From the NCBI GenBank assembly GCA_934648845.1, contig CAKUFS010000009.1:1-64000 (forward strand): a stretch of 64,000 nt of DNA, read 5' to 3'. Below are positions 1 through 8,523 of the stretch, piece by piece (position 1 is the stretch's first letter; the number at the start of each line of letters is the position of its first letter). The notes beneath the pieces are model-generated. The model was not told where the DNA came from. It worked only from the letters and a program-made list of their open reading frames with translations, and made no database searches. Origin of the DNA: an uncultured Eggerthellaceae bacterium. GTDB lineage: Bacteria > Actinomycetota > Coriobacteriia > Coriobacteriales > Eggerthellaceae. Both the position numbers and the translations under genes were made by a program.

Positions 1-102
1 TAAAAAACGGTCTGGATTGCCCACCTGATTTCTTGAGGTTGTTTTAGGCGTTACCCCGCGAAACTTAACTCGCACGAACTCGCACGATATTGAAAAAAGT
101 CC

Positions 103-131
103 TTGTGCAAATTTGAGGCTTTCGCTATAAT
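103..131 (+). promoter_or_regulatory. Promoter of tRNA-Thr
   Basis: A TTGTGC -35 box (103-108), a 17-base spacer and a perfect TATAAT -10 box (126-131) stand about 30 bases before the tRNA. The start of transcription would be near 138. Confidence 0.75.
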
Positions 132-161
132 TAGTCTCCGCGTTCTTCGGAATTGCATTTT

Positions 162-237
162 GCCAATGTGGCTCAGCTGGTAGAGCAACGCACTCGTAAT
201 GCGTAGGTCAGCGGTTCGAATCCGCTCATTGGCTCCA
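162..237 (+). tRNA. tRNA-Thr, anticodon CGT
   Basis: Full cloverleaf. The acceptor stem GCCAATG (162-168) pairs with CATTGGC (227-233), followed by the discriminator T and an encoded CCA. The anticodon stem ACGCA/TGCGT closes the loop CTCGTAA, giving anticodon CGT at 195-197, which reads ACG (Thr). The T-arm GGTTCGAATCC is standard. It has its own promoter and terminator, so it is a single-gene unit. Confidence 0.97.
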
Positions 238-246
238 TTGAACACG

Positions 247-279
247 AATGGCTCCCACAAGGGAGCCATTTTTCGTTTT
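247..279 (+). terminator. Rho-independent terminator of tRNA-Thr
   Basis: The stem AATGGCTCCC/GGGAGCCATT has an ACAA loop and a T-rich tail. The remaining bases up to 533 hold no recognisable gene. Confidence 0.9.
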
Positions 280-533
280 GATCGAAAATCGAGACGCCTC
301 ACAGATGCGGAACGCCGCAGCTGGTCCCCACGGGGAAGACACCAGTCGGCAGTTCGATTGCGGGAGAAAGGCCCGCCTGCGCACTGCCCGCAGCCGCAAG
401 GGTCAAGGAAAGCTCCCTGGCACAGCACCGGCAGCGCCGGCGATCAAGAAGCAAAGCATTCACGGGCTGCGGCGGTTTTCCGCAGGGCAGAAAGGCCAAG
501 CCCCGGGCACTCGGACAGCAGAGCCAACCCCAC

Positions 534-1337
534 CTAAGCTGCTTCGGCAAGCTTGCTTATCGTCGCTCGGGCTTCGTCGACGGTATCCACGAGAGAAATT
601 GCGCCTTCTCTTCCCCCGTCCGATTTAAACTGGTAGAGAAGATTGACGGTGGTCTCGCCCGTCACAACGCTATCAAAAGCTGCATCGTATTCTTCTTGGG
701 ACACCTCCTGCCAATCAGCTGGCGTCCATGTTGAACCGTCACCTTCCGAGAACGTGTAAAGGCGCTCTTCCCACGTCGAAGAGTCGGAAAAAGAGAGATC
801 AGCCGATGGCCCCGACGCCCTTCCTGCAATCGGGCCAAACGTCCCATCGTTGTCGTAGCCAACCAACGTATAGGTAAAGCTCGCAGGAGCCGACCCGAAA
901 CACGTCTGATTCATCAACGCCCACCCGCCTGACTGCAGCTTGTCTAGCACGACAAATGGCAACCAGCCGTTCGTTGAGTCGGAATGGATGCTGCCAGAAT
1001 AATCGCAGACCACTTCGCCTTTGCGGTAGCTGAACACTTCCACGGCACCCGCAAGAGCGTTCGAAGGGCCTTCCGAGTGCAGAAGGATTAGCTCATCTTT
1101 TCCATCGGCGTCCATGTCCAGGAGCTTCACCACGCACAGGCCCTTGCCATATTGGGCGGCACCCGGGCCATTCCCCTCAGATGCTACTTCGGGTGATCCG
1201 TAAAGCGTCGTGTATTCCTGGCATTTCTTGTAGTACGCCGAATAGCGCGCTTCCGTGTCATCTGTGCTGCAGCCGGCGAGCATCGCCGCGCAAATAACGA
1301 TTGCAACCGCCATACATGCAGTAAATACTCTTCTCAT
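534..1337 (-). CDS. Predicted lipoprotein of unknown function
   Basis: A 267-residue predicted lipoprotein. The ATG at 1337 is chosen over the upstream in-frame start at 1400 because a strong GGAGGT lies just before it and the product then begins with a classic lipoprotein signal (MRRVF, hydrophobic stretch, lipobox LAGC). After the lipidated Cys the chain is acidic and Ser/Thr-rich, and one stretch (DMDADGKDELILLH) resembles the Asp-rich loop of FG-GAP/VCBS-type or DUF4300-like lipoproteins. I do not recognise a specific family. It is the second of two lipoprotein genes in the same direction, 97 bases after the first, and both are probably anchored on the outer face of the membrane. Confidence 0.8.
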   Translation of the reverse strand: MRRVFTACMAVAIVICAAMLAGCSTDDTEARYSAYYKKCQEYTTLYGSPEVASEGNGPGAAQYGKGLCVVKLLDMDADGKDELILLHSEGPSNALAGAVEVFSYRKGEVVCDYSGSIHSDSTNGWLPFVVLDKLQSGGWALMNQTCFGSAPASFTYTLVGYDNDGTFGPIAGRASGPSADLSFSDSSTWEERLYTFSEGDGSTWTPADWQEVSQEEYDAAFDSVVTGETTVNLLYQFKSDGGREGAISLVDTVDEARATISKLAEAA

Positions 1338-1434
1338 TTTTCTTTCACCTCCGTGAAAACCATGACATAGTCCCTGGTAGATATTCGCATGAACTTCCAT
1401 CGAACCGTTGGGAGTTACCTCTCGAGATGTTTAA

Positions 1435-2025
1435 TTACTCAAAAAACCGACGAACCTGATACTGGTAAATGTCATCATCGTCCAGGTAACCAACCGAAAT
1501 TCCATTTCCGTTAAATGCCATTTTGCCCGTGGATGCTATGGCTTTTGTTTCTTCTAGCAAGGCATCGATTTCGCTTTCGGTTACATCGCTGCGATTCGCT
1601 TTGATTAGATGCTTGGCGTAAGAAACCGCATCGGACTCGTATTTACCGGATTTATCTACATGAATAATCATGTAGTCAACAATGTCGGCCGCCTTATCTC
1701 CTGTGTATTCTTCAGGGACGACCACCAGAAAAATACCATCGATCAGCCCATACCAATACTGATCGTTGGCCTCGGTCAGATAGTCGTCCATGGCTGGGTT
1801 CAGCGAGCTATCATTCGGCGAATTATTATCCATTACCTCAGTATTGAATTTCGCAACCAACGTTTCCACGTTTTCTTTTTCAACGGAACCGTATTCATTT
1901 TGCGATTGCGCTAAATCGCTTTTAGCTTCCTCTGAGCTGGATTTCCCAGAGTCAGCCTGCCCGCAGCCCACCATGCCTAAAGCTAAAACTCCACACAACG
2001 CAATGGCTAGAATCGCTTTCTTCAT
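1435..2025 (-). CDS. Predicted lipoprotein of unknown function
   Basis: A 196-residue predicted lipoprotein. The start at 2025 is supported by GAGGGGG upstream and by the signal sequence that begins there (MKKAILAIALCGVLALG, lipobox VGCG). The mature part is acidic and soluble with no recognised domain. The C-terminal part (KHLIKANRSDVTESEIDALLEE) reads as a helical segment. A plausible sigma-A promoter lies about 80 bases upstream. Function unknown. The partner lipoprotein gene follows on the same strand. Confidence 0.82.
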   Translation of the reverse strand: MKKAILAIALCGVLALGMVGCGQADSGKSSSEEAKSDLAQSQNEYGSVEKENVETLVAKFNTEVMDNNSPNDSSLNPAMDDYLTEANDQYWYGLIDGIFLVVVPEEYTGDKAADIVDYMIIHVDKSGKYESDAVSYAKHLIKANRSDVTESEIDALLEETKAIASTGKMAFNGNGISVGYLDDDDIYQYQVRRFFE

Positions 2026-2102
2026 AGTCGAATCCCCCTCAACAAACTGCAGATAAACGACTAAATTTGAGTCGCTTTCTTTGCCGCCTCCCTTGGAATC
2101 AA

Positions 2103-2130
2103 ATGATAACGTATCGCTCAGTTTAATCAA
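2103..2130 (-). promoter_or_regulatory. Candidate promoter of the lipoprotein pair
   Basis: On the minus strand, TTGATT (2130-2125), a 16-base spacer and TATCAT (2108-2103), with a leader of about 70 bases to the start codon at 2025. Farther upstream a perfect 9-bp inverted repeat (AGGTGCCGC at 2165-2173, GCGGCACCT at 2192-2200) could be an operator. No terminator-like tail follows it. Confidence 0.5.
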
Positions 2131-2200
2131 TATGGCGCAAGGCACTGGGGCGTCGCGGCGTCCAAGGTGCCGCGATGATCTCAAGCATGCTGCGGCACCT

Positions 2201-2845
2201 AAGATGCTAGACGCCCGATGCGTTTAGGCATCCCCCCCGGCAGGTCGTGATGCCCAAATGCGCCGTAGCGCCCCTGATCGTGCCTCGGTGCTTCCAGCGA
2301 AACGCGCCGCCGCATCCGAATGCGACACAACACCGCTCCAAAACCGCCACGGCAGACGGATTTCAACCCTGCTTGTTGAAAAAACGGGGTCAAACTCGGG
2401 CAAATCGACGATAATCGGTGGTTTGCGTGAGCGATTCGAGCTGTTGGCAATGGCTGGCGGAAGAATCACGAGCGACAGTTTTCTGTTTCCCCAGTTCACA
2501 GGATTGCGCTGATTTTCTTTGCGGAGCAGTATTGGCCGAAGCCCACTGAATGGGAGTTGCAAGCACCGATTATCGTCGATTTGCCCGAATTCAAGGCCGT
2601 TTTCGCAACAACTACCCCTGCGGGCCGCAAACCTCGTAAATTCAGACGAACCCCCGCCCAGTGGACCGCTCGCCGCAACAACCGCACGCGCAACGCCAAA
2701 AAAAGAAGCAACGCGGCGCTTGAAACAGAAAAAGGCGCCGCTGCAATCTACCAATCGCAACGACGCCCTTAGAGCAATCGAAATATCAACCGACTGCTCA
2801 CAACCTGATTTCAGTCAAAACTAAAACTGACAACGCGCCTATCAG
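2201..2845. other. Intergenic stretch holding palindromic element E1
   Basis: No convincing gene. The open frames here have no Shine-Dalgarno sequence and overlap element E1 (2373-2611). The rest, including the 230 bases after E1, shows nothing I recognise. Confidence 0.7.
2373..2611. repeat. Palindromic intergenic element E1 (TTGTTG class, 239 bp)
   Basis: Ends are TTGTTG (2373-2378) and CAACAA (2606-2611). The inner arms GGGCAAATCGACGATAATCG and its inverted copy face each other across about 120 bases. A central box with TTTCCCCAGTTCA matches the centre of the other copies. Same arm subfamily (ending ATCGGTGG) as E6 and E8. Confidence 0.85.
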
Positions 2846-3187
2846 CTAGCGCGTGAGCAGCGCGCAGCGGGAGCTGCCGTCGATCTTCTTGGCAAGGTCC
2901 TCGACCTCGCCGTAGTACATGCACCACGCCTGGCAGTGCTGCACGCACATCGGGATCTTGCCCTTGGCCACGCGGTCTTCGCACATGTCGCAGGCCTTCG
3001 TGAGCACGGGCATCCACGTCCACTCCCAGCGGTCGCGGTTGCCCTGGGCGCCCGCGTACTCGAACGGGCCGACCTCGGTCAGCTTGATGCCGAACTCGCC
3101 GGCGGGAAGGCCGAGGTGCTTCTTGCAGGCGACCTCGCAGGAATGGCAGCCGGTGCAGTACTCGTAATTTACCAAAATGCCCTTCAT
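2846..3187 (-). CDS. Four-cluster ferredoxin-like iron-sulfur subunit of a molybdoenzyme
   Basis: A 113-residue electron-transfer subunit related to the DmsB/PsrB/NrfC group. Two cysteine groups are visible: CTGCHSCEVACKK near residues 11-23 and CDMCEDR / CVQHCQAW near residues 66-86, the patterns that bind [4Fe-4S] clusters in the family. It is shorter than DmsB-type subunits (about 190-200 residues), so it probably carries fewer than four clusters. The ATG directly follows the stop codon of the catalytic subunit gene, with GGGGAG upstream. No membrane anchor gene follows, so the pair may be a soluble cytoplasmic enzyme; neither product has a Tat signal. Confidence 0.9.
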   Translation of the reverse strand: MKGILVNYEYCTGCHSCEVACKKHLGLPAGEFGIKLTEVGPFEYAGAQGNRDRWEWTWMPVLTKACDMCEDRVAKGKIPMCVQHCQAWCMYYGEVEDLAKKIDGSSRCALLTR

Positions 3188-5737
3188 TTATTTCTCAACT
3201 CCCCTCTTCATGCGCTCTTGCCAAGAGTCTTCCATACCGTAAGCGTAAGGCTCGCCGGCAACGTAGTCGTTGCGGAAGCCGCCCTGCTGGGTAACAACCT
3301 TTCCTGGCAACGGCTCCAAATTATCATCGGTAACCTTGTAGATCTTGCAAACGATACTCTTAAACGGACATCCAATACCACCAGGACCCGTCTCGTACGA
3401 CGCCGTCAGGTTATTGATATTGACTTCCCACATACCAAACAAACTGGGGAATGCGGGTTCCTTCTCGGGGTACCACCAGCCATGCTCGGCGTAAACATAG
3501 TTAGGCGAAAGAACGGGGTTGATGTGCGTCTTTTGCATGCAACGTCCCTCGGAATTCTCAAGCCAAATCCACTCGCCCTCGTTGATGCCGTACTCTTCGG
3601 CCGTCTGCGTAGAGATATTGACAACAGGATCGGGATGGAACTCGAGCATCGTTGCCTGCTGGCGGTTCTCGGAGTGGAAGAACTCATAGGAGCGCGAGCC
3701 GTTTACGCAGATGAACGGGTACTCCTTGCGGAACTCTTCGTCCTCGAGCCACTTCACCGAATGAATGGACTCATGGTGCTTCGGCCACGGGTCAATACCC
3801 CAAGCGCCGAACGTGGCGTAGGGCACAAGCTCGATGCGGCCGGAGGGCGTGGAGAAGCCGGGCTTCCCATCGGGGCGCAGCATGCCCTTCTCGTACTTGT
3901 AGTAGGTGTCGCAGAAGTCGTCGTACTCGTAACCGCCCTTCTCCACCAGGGATTGGAAGGAGCACTCGCCGTCGGCGGCGTGCTTCTTGTAGTAGTCGGT
4001 GTGGGCGTCCTCGATCTCGATCATGCCCGCCTTGGAGCGGCCCGCGGACTTGTAGCTCTTACCCGTCTCAGGGTCGTAGATGTTGAAGCCGGTGTCCAGG
4101 TAGTCCTGCAGCAGCGCCTCCAGCGTGGGCCAGCGCTTCTCGAACAGCTCGGGGTTGAGCTTCAATCCCAGCGCCACGACCAGCTCCTCGTCGGACTTGG
4201 CCTCGTACCACTCGGAGACCGACTTCATGGCGCGCAGCGGCGTCCACCACACGCGCATGGAGTCGCGCTCGGCGGTGGTCTTCAGCGGCAGGAAGATGTC
4301 GGCGAAGGCGACGGCCGTCGGCGTAAGATAGGGGTCAGCAACAACGCAGAACTCAACGTTTTCAAGCATCTTGTAGATGCGCGGAGCGGCATTACCCGTA
4401 CACGTAATGGCATTAGCGCCTTGCGACCAGAACATTTTCATGGGGTACGGCTCGCCCGTCTCGAACGCATGGTTCACGGCGTCGCAGTCGGCCATGCCAA
4501 TGAAGTGCACATAACCCGGATGCGTGACATCAACGGTCAGCTTCTTGGCGAAGGTGTCGGGGTCGCAGTACAGCTGAGCGGTGGCGTAGCCGGGGTTGAT
4601 CTCGAAGCCGTTGCGCACCAGGATGTTGGTGCCCGGCTTGTCGATGTTGCCGCAGACGCTCATCAGGTTGGACACCGTTTGGCACAGCTGGATGGAGTCG
4701 TTTTGGGTATCGAACGCCAGGCCCCATTGGATGGCGCTGCGCTCGGCGCTGGCGTACAGGCGCGCGGCGGCCGCGATGTCCTCGGCGGGGATGCCGGTGA
4801 TCTCGGAGGCCCACTCGGGCGTGAATTGGGCAACGTAATTCTTCAAATCATCGTAGTACGCGCACCACAAGTTAATGAATTCCTTATCCTGCAGGTCCTC
4901 CTGCGTGATGACGTTCAGCCACGCCAGGGCAAGGGCCAGGTCGGTGCCGGGACGGACGTTCATCCAGTACTCGGCGCGGGCGCCCCACCAGGTGAGCTGC
5001 GGGTCCACGGAGATGATCTTGGTGCCCATCTGGTGGCACACGTTCAGCCAGTGGCCCAGGTAGCCGTCGGCGTTTGACTTCAGCGGTTCGCAACCCCAGA
5101 CAACTACGACGTCCGGGTTCTTCCACTCGGGGTTGTTGTAGCGGTCGGCGTGGCCCTCGGAGGCGTCCACGATGGGAAAGTCGCCAATGGATGCTGCCGT
5201 GCCGCAGGTGCGAGGCAGGTAGCAGGAATAGCCCGAAGAGCCAATAGCGCCGATGTTGGGGGTGCCCAGACAGGCGCCGCCCAGGAAGGGGACCCACGAC
5301 GAGATGTTGCGGCCGGTGCCGTGGTTCACGAAGATGGACTCGCGGCCGAAGCCCGCCTCGTCGATGTTCTTGTGGATCCAATCGGCGATGGTATCAAGCG
5401 CTTCCTCCCAGGAAATGCGCTCCCACTTGTTCTCGCCGCGCTCGCCGGCGCGCTTCAGCGGGTACTTGGGGCGCTTCTCGTAGTTCACGCCCTCCACCAG
5501 GTTCAGGCAGCGCATGCACAGGCGGCCATTCGCGCACGGGTCAAGCGGGTCGCCCTCGATCTTCTCCAGCCTGCCGTCCTTGGTGTACATCAGGACGCCG
5601 CACGAGTCATGGCAGCCCGGGGCGGAGTAGGTATAGGTGCGGGTGACGGTGTAGCCGTCCTCTTCCCATTGCCACTCCCCCTCGTGGTAAGCCTTGCGGT
5701 CGATACCATCAAGGAACTCTTGGTAGTTAAACAGCAT
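3188..5737 (-). CDS. Molybdopterin-dependent oxidoreductase, catalytic subunit
   Basis: An 849-residue member of the DMSO reductase superfamily that binds bis-molybdopterin guanine dinucleotide. The start at 5737 is preferred over 5788 because AGAGGAG lies just ahead of it. The N-terminal cluster motif reads PGCHDSC, then 27 residues, then GRLCMRC: the usual first Cys position is Ala, so only three of the four standard ligands are present. Mid-protein features (GPGG-like turns, GCEPLKSNADG, QGANAITCTGN) and the C-terminal molybdopterin-binding domain (NISTQTAEEYGINEGEWIWLEN) fit the family. There is no Tat signal, so it probably acts in the cytoplasm with the adjacent ferredoxin. Relatives include pyrogallol transhydroxylase, acetylene hydratase and the catechol dehydroxylases of Eggerthella. 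The substrate cannot be told from sequence. Confidence 0.9.
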   Translation of the reverse strand: MLFNYQEFLDGIDRKAYHEGEWQWEEDGYTVTRTYTYSAPGCHDSCGVLMYTKDGRLEKIEGDPLDPCANGRLCMRCLNLVEGVNYEKRPKYPLKRAGERGENKWERISWEEALDTIADWIHKNIDEAGFGRESIFVNHGTGRNISSWVPFLGGACLGTPNIGAIGSSGYSCYLPRTCGTAASIGDFPIVDASEGHADRYNNPEWKNPDVVVVWGCEPLKSNADGYLGHWLNVCHQMGTKIISVDPQLTWWGARAEYWMNVRPGTDLALALAWLNVITQEDLQDKEFINLWCAYYDDLKNYVAQFTPEWASEITGIPAEDIAAAARLYASAERSAIQWGLAFDTQNDSIQLCQTVSNLMSVCGNIDKPGTNILVRNGFEINPGYATAQLYCDPDTFAKKLTVDVTHPGYVHFIGMADCDAVNHAFETGEPYPMKMFWSQGANAITCTGNAAPRIYKMLENVEFCVVADPYLTPTAVAFADIFLPLKTTAERDSMRVWWTPLRAMKSVSEWYEAKSDEELVVALGLKLNPELFEKRWPTLEALLQDYLDTGFNIYDPETGKSYKSAGRSKAGMIEIEDAHTDYYKKHAADGECSFQSLVEKGGYEYDDFCDTYYKYEKGMLRPDGKPGFSTPSGRIELVPYATFGAWGIDPWPKHHESIHSVKWLEDEEFRKEYPFICVNGSRSYEFFHSENRQQATMLEFHPDPVVNISTQTAEEYGINEGEWIWLENSEGRCMQKTHINPVLSPNYVYAEHGWWYPEKEPAFPSLFGMWEVNINNLTASYETGPGGIGCPFKSIVCKIYKVTDDNLEPLPGKVVTQQGGFRNDYVAGEPYAYGMEDSWQERMKRGVEK

Positions 5738-5768
5738 GCTTCTTCTCCTCTCTTCATTCCCCCTATAC

Positions 5769-5789
5769 ATTGCAGCGTCTAACTGCAAT
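5769..5789. promoter_or_regulatory. Inverted repeat, possible operator of the molybdoenzyme operon
   Basis: A perfect 7-bp inverted repeat, ATTGCAG and CTGCAAT, with a 7-base spacer, 32 bases upstream of the molybdoenzyme start codon. The position suits a repressor or activator site. No regulator gene is adjacent. Confidence 0.45.
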
Positions 5790-6195
5790 GAAATCCCTCA
5801 CATTGGGGATACGACCTTACGATATAGAACGAATCAAGATTCAACATGAGGTCAGACAGGCTATCTTGAAAAACGTAAGCCTTTAGGGATTACGTTTTTC
5901 TGCCGCAACAACAGCCCTGATTATTCGCGCAAAAGGATACAGCCACGCGAAACCGCCAGCTCCTCCCCAAACCACCGCCTTTGGCAACGGAATATCGACA
6001 TTGTGAAGATATCGCCCCCGATCGAGCGGCATGGCTATACTTGAACGAAACGGAACAAAGCAAAATCGCGAACAAGATTTACACGGTGCACAAAGGCGGC
6101 GCGGTGACAGAGCGGGCAAGCGGGGGCGTATCTAGACCACGACCGCGCCCGCAGGCAGCACAACGCAAGACCGAAACTTCGCGCGAGGAAGAACT
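5790..6195. other. Divergent intergenic region with a symmetrical hairpin
   Basis: Lies between the leftward molybdoenzyme operon and the rightward antiporter gene. It holds a perfect 10-bp inverted repeat, AAAAACGTAA (5869-5878) and TTACGTTTTT (5890-5899), with an 11-base loop and T-runs on both strands, so it could end transcription from either side or be a regulator site. No gene seen. Confidence 0.55.
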
Positions 6196-7827
6196 ATGGC
6201 AACCGACTTCATATCGCTTTTCGCGGCGGCGCTCATCGCGGCGCTCTCCCCCATCATCGCGCGCCTGGTGCCGCGCGGCCTGGTACCAGAAACCGTCATC
6301 TTGCTGCTTGCCGGTGCCCTTTTGGGACCATACATGGCAGGCGTCATCCAAACCACGGATTCTATCGAGATGCTCGCCGATCTAGGCCTGGCGTTTCTGT
6401 TCTTGCTTGCCGGCTACGAAATCAACCCACGCAGCCTTTCGGGCACGCAAGGCAAGAAAGGCCTTGCTACCTGGGCTGTTAGCATCCTTATGGCATTCGC
6501 GGCAGTCGCGCTGGCAACAGAGCTCTCGCCCACCTCTACCGAGGGCATTGCCGTGGCCATTGCTCTGACCACCACCGCGCTGGGCACGCTCATGCCCATC
6601 CTGAAAGAACGCCAGCTCGAAGGCACCACGGTCGGCGACGCCATTTTGTCCTTCGGCACCTAGGGCGAGCTGTGCCCCGTTATTGCCATGGCGCTGCTGC
6701 TGTCATCGCGCAGCGAGTGGAAAACCATCGTCATCTTGCTGGGATTCATCGCGCTTTGCATCATCATGGCGGTCATCCCCGCAAAAGCGCGACGCGCCGG
6801 CCATCGCGTATACAGGTTCCTTGCGCGCAAGCGAAACACCACGTCGCAGACGTTCGTGCGCGTTGTGGTAGTGCTGCTCATTGGGCTGGTGACCGTCTCG
6901 GCCGTCTTCGGCCTGGACATTGTGCTGGGCGCATTCGCCGCCGGCTTCGTGCTGCGCTACGTTATCCCCGAGGGCGACCACGAGCTGGAATCAAAGCTCG
7001 ATGCCATTGGCTACGGCTTCCTGATCCCCGTGTTCTTCGTGGTGTCCGGCGCCAAAATCAACCTTGCCGGCGTGGGTGAACAACCGCTGCTGCTCATCGC
7101 GTTCATCGCTGCGCTGCTGGTCATCCGCACGCTGCCCATTATTGTGGCGCTTTCGCTGGGGAAGGACCGCCAGCTGCTCTCCATCCACAATCGCGTTACC
7201 GTGGCGCTGTACTGCACCACTGCGCTGCCCATTATTGTTGCCGTGACCAGCGTTGCCGTGAAGTCGGGAGCCATGAGCCAGGAGCTTGCCGGCGTATTGG
7301 TGGCCGCGGGCGCCATCACCGTGTTCCTTATGCCGCTTTTGGCGTCGCTCACGTACCGCGTGGTGGACGTGCACCCTGTGGAGGCCGCTCACGAAATTGC
7401 CGCGCACCCGCACGATGCGCGCACCATTTTGCACGAGCATCTGGAGCTAGGACGCATGTTGGCCATGCAGGAAATCGCGGCCCGCCACGCCGCGCGCGAG
7501 GCAGCAGCGGCGCATCAGGACCCCAGCTGGGAAGACCTTGCATTCACCCTGCAGCGCGAGTCCGAGCGCAAACGAACACTTGAGCAGGCCATTGACTTCG
7601 CACGACAGCAAGCGGCTGCTAAAGAAAACGCGCGAAACCATTTTGGCGAAGGCGAAGGAGAAGGCACAGGCGAAGGTTTCTCGATTGTCGATATCGCGAA
7701 AGAAACCGATGCCATTCGCCGCCACATTGCAACGCGCGCCGTGCGCGAGTACCATCATCGCATGGAGGAATTAGGGCGCGCTGCAGAGCATGCCATCAAG
7801 AAAGACGACACTGAACAGGGGAAATAG
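6196..7827 (+). pseudogene. CPA2-type cation/proton antiporter (KefB-like) with an in-frame TAG
   Basis: A membrane antiporter of the monovalent cation:proton antiporter-2 group. The reading frame is intact from the ATG at 6196 (AGGAAG upstream) to 7827, except for a TAG at 6661-6663, codon 156, in the phrase SFGT-stop-GELCPVIAMALLL. Both halves are in the same frame and both match one protein: residues 1-155 supply the first helices (LLLAGALLGPYMAG, LFLLAGYEI), and the part after the stop supplies the remaining helices and a roughly 160-residue cytoplasmic Glu/Arg/Ala-rich helical tail. The loop before GELCPVI is a conserved point of this family, so a TGG or CAG codon changed to TAG is the simplest explanation. 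It could also be readthrough or a sequencing error. An internal ATG at 6688 has no Shine-Dalgarno sequence, so separate translation of the second half is unlikely. Confidence 0.85.
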
Positions 7828-8058
7828 GAATTCGTCATTGCTGCGATATAGCAAGTGTCGGAATAACCGCATAAGATAGGCAAATCAAACCATCCCCGAG
7901 TGCGGTTCAGGGAATCTTGCTATTTCCGATGGTGCGCTGATTGACACCCATCTTTAATCCAAGCCTCTTTCGAAAGGGGGTCTTTTCGACCCTTGCTTCA
8001 TTTCAAAAAAGATAAACCACCGCGTACGCGAGTTCGGACTTTTTGGAATCCCTTGGGA

Positions 8059-8098
8059 CCCTCTCGGGTTCTTCGAGAGGGCATGTTGTCTTTTTTTT
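8059..8098 (+). terminator. Possible terminator of the antiporter gene
   Basis: The stem CCCTCTCG (8059-8066) / CGAGAGGG (8074-8081) is followed after a few bases by a run of eight T that belongs to the left end of element E2. The gap between stem and T-run makes it atypical. Confidence 0.45.
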
Positions 8099-8292
8099 CG
8101 CTCAAAAACGCGCAAATCGACGATACGGGGCAGGTGGAAAAGGTGCTATCGCACTTGTTGCCGTCGAAGCAATCTAACGACCTGGGCTTTTACCGAAAGC
8201 AACTGGACCGAAGAGCTCTGAGTCGCCTTGTCCGCGCCCCCAACCTGCCCCGTATCGTCAATTTGAGCGTTTTCGCACCCGTTTTCCGACAA
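8086..8292. repeat. Palindromic intergenic element E2 (TTGTCG class, 207 bp)
   Basis: Ends are TTGTC (8086) and GACAA (8292). The inner arms CGCAAATCGACGATACGGGG and its inverted copy are followed inward by GCAGG/CCTGC. The central box ACGACCTGGGCTTTTACC matches E7 and E9. Relative to its T-rich end, the centre lies in the opposite orientation to that in E3, E4 and E7. Confidence 0.88.
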
Positions 8293-8523
8293 GATGGCCG
8301 CAATTCGACACTTTCCGGAAAAAGCAAGGTGACGAAAGGGGCTGTCAGAGCGGCCTTTGCATCATCGATCATCCTCATCGAACTTTTAGACGCGACCGGA
8401 ATTCTCCATCGCTGCGTTTTGGCCCATAGCCCCAGTTTTACAACAACGTGCCGGGGTCAACATCTGCGCCGAGCATGCAAAACGGCGGCAAGCGGCACGA
8501 GGACAACTACAGCGGCAAAGCTC

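Larger units (their letters stand above)
7828..8523. other. Intergenic stretch with hairpins and element E2
   Basis: Lies between convergent genes. It contains the candidate terminator hairpin at 8059-8098 and element E2 (8086-8292). The other bases, including about 230 after E2, show no gene. Confidence 0.7.

Noticed and set aside
2373..2611. Palindromic elements considered as ordinary terminators
   Set aside because: They are over 200 bp, carry shared centres and ends, and occur at several positions relative to genes, including upstream regions, so termination alone does not explain them.
2936..5077. 713-codon open frame on the plus strand, antisense to the molybdoenzyme
   Set aside because: It has no ribosome site, and its translation is low-information Val/Leu/Gly/Arg-rich sequence that is typical of the reverse strand of a GC-rich gene.
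6688..7827. Second half of the antiporter taken as an independent gene
   Set aside because: It has no ribosome site, begins within a conserved family region, and is in frame with the first half across a single stop codon.
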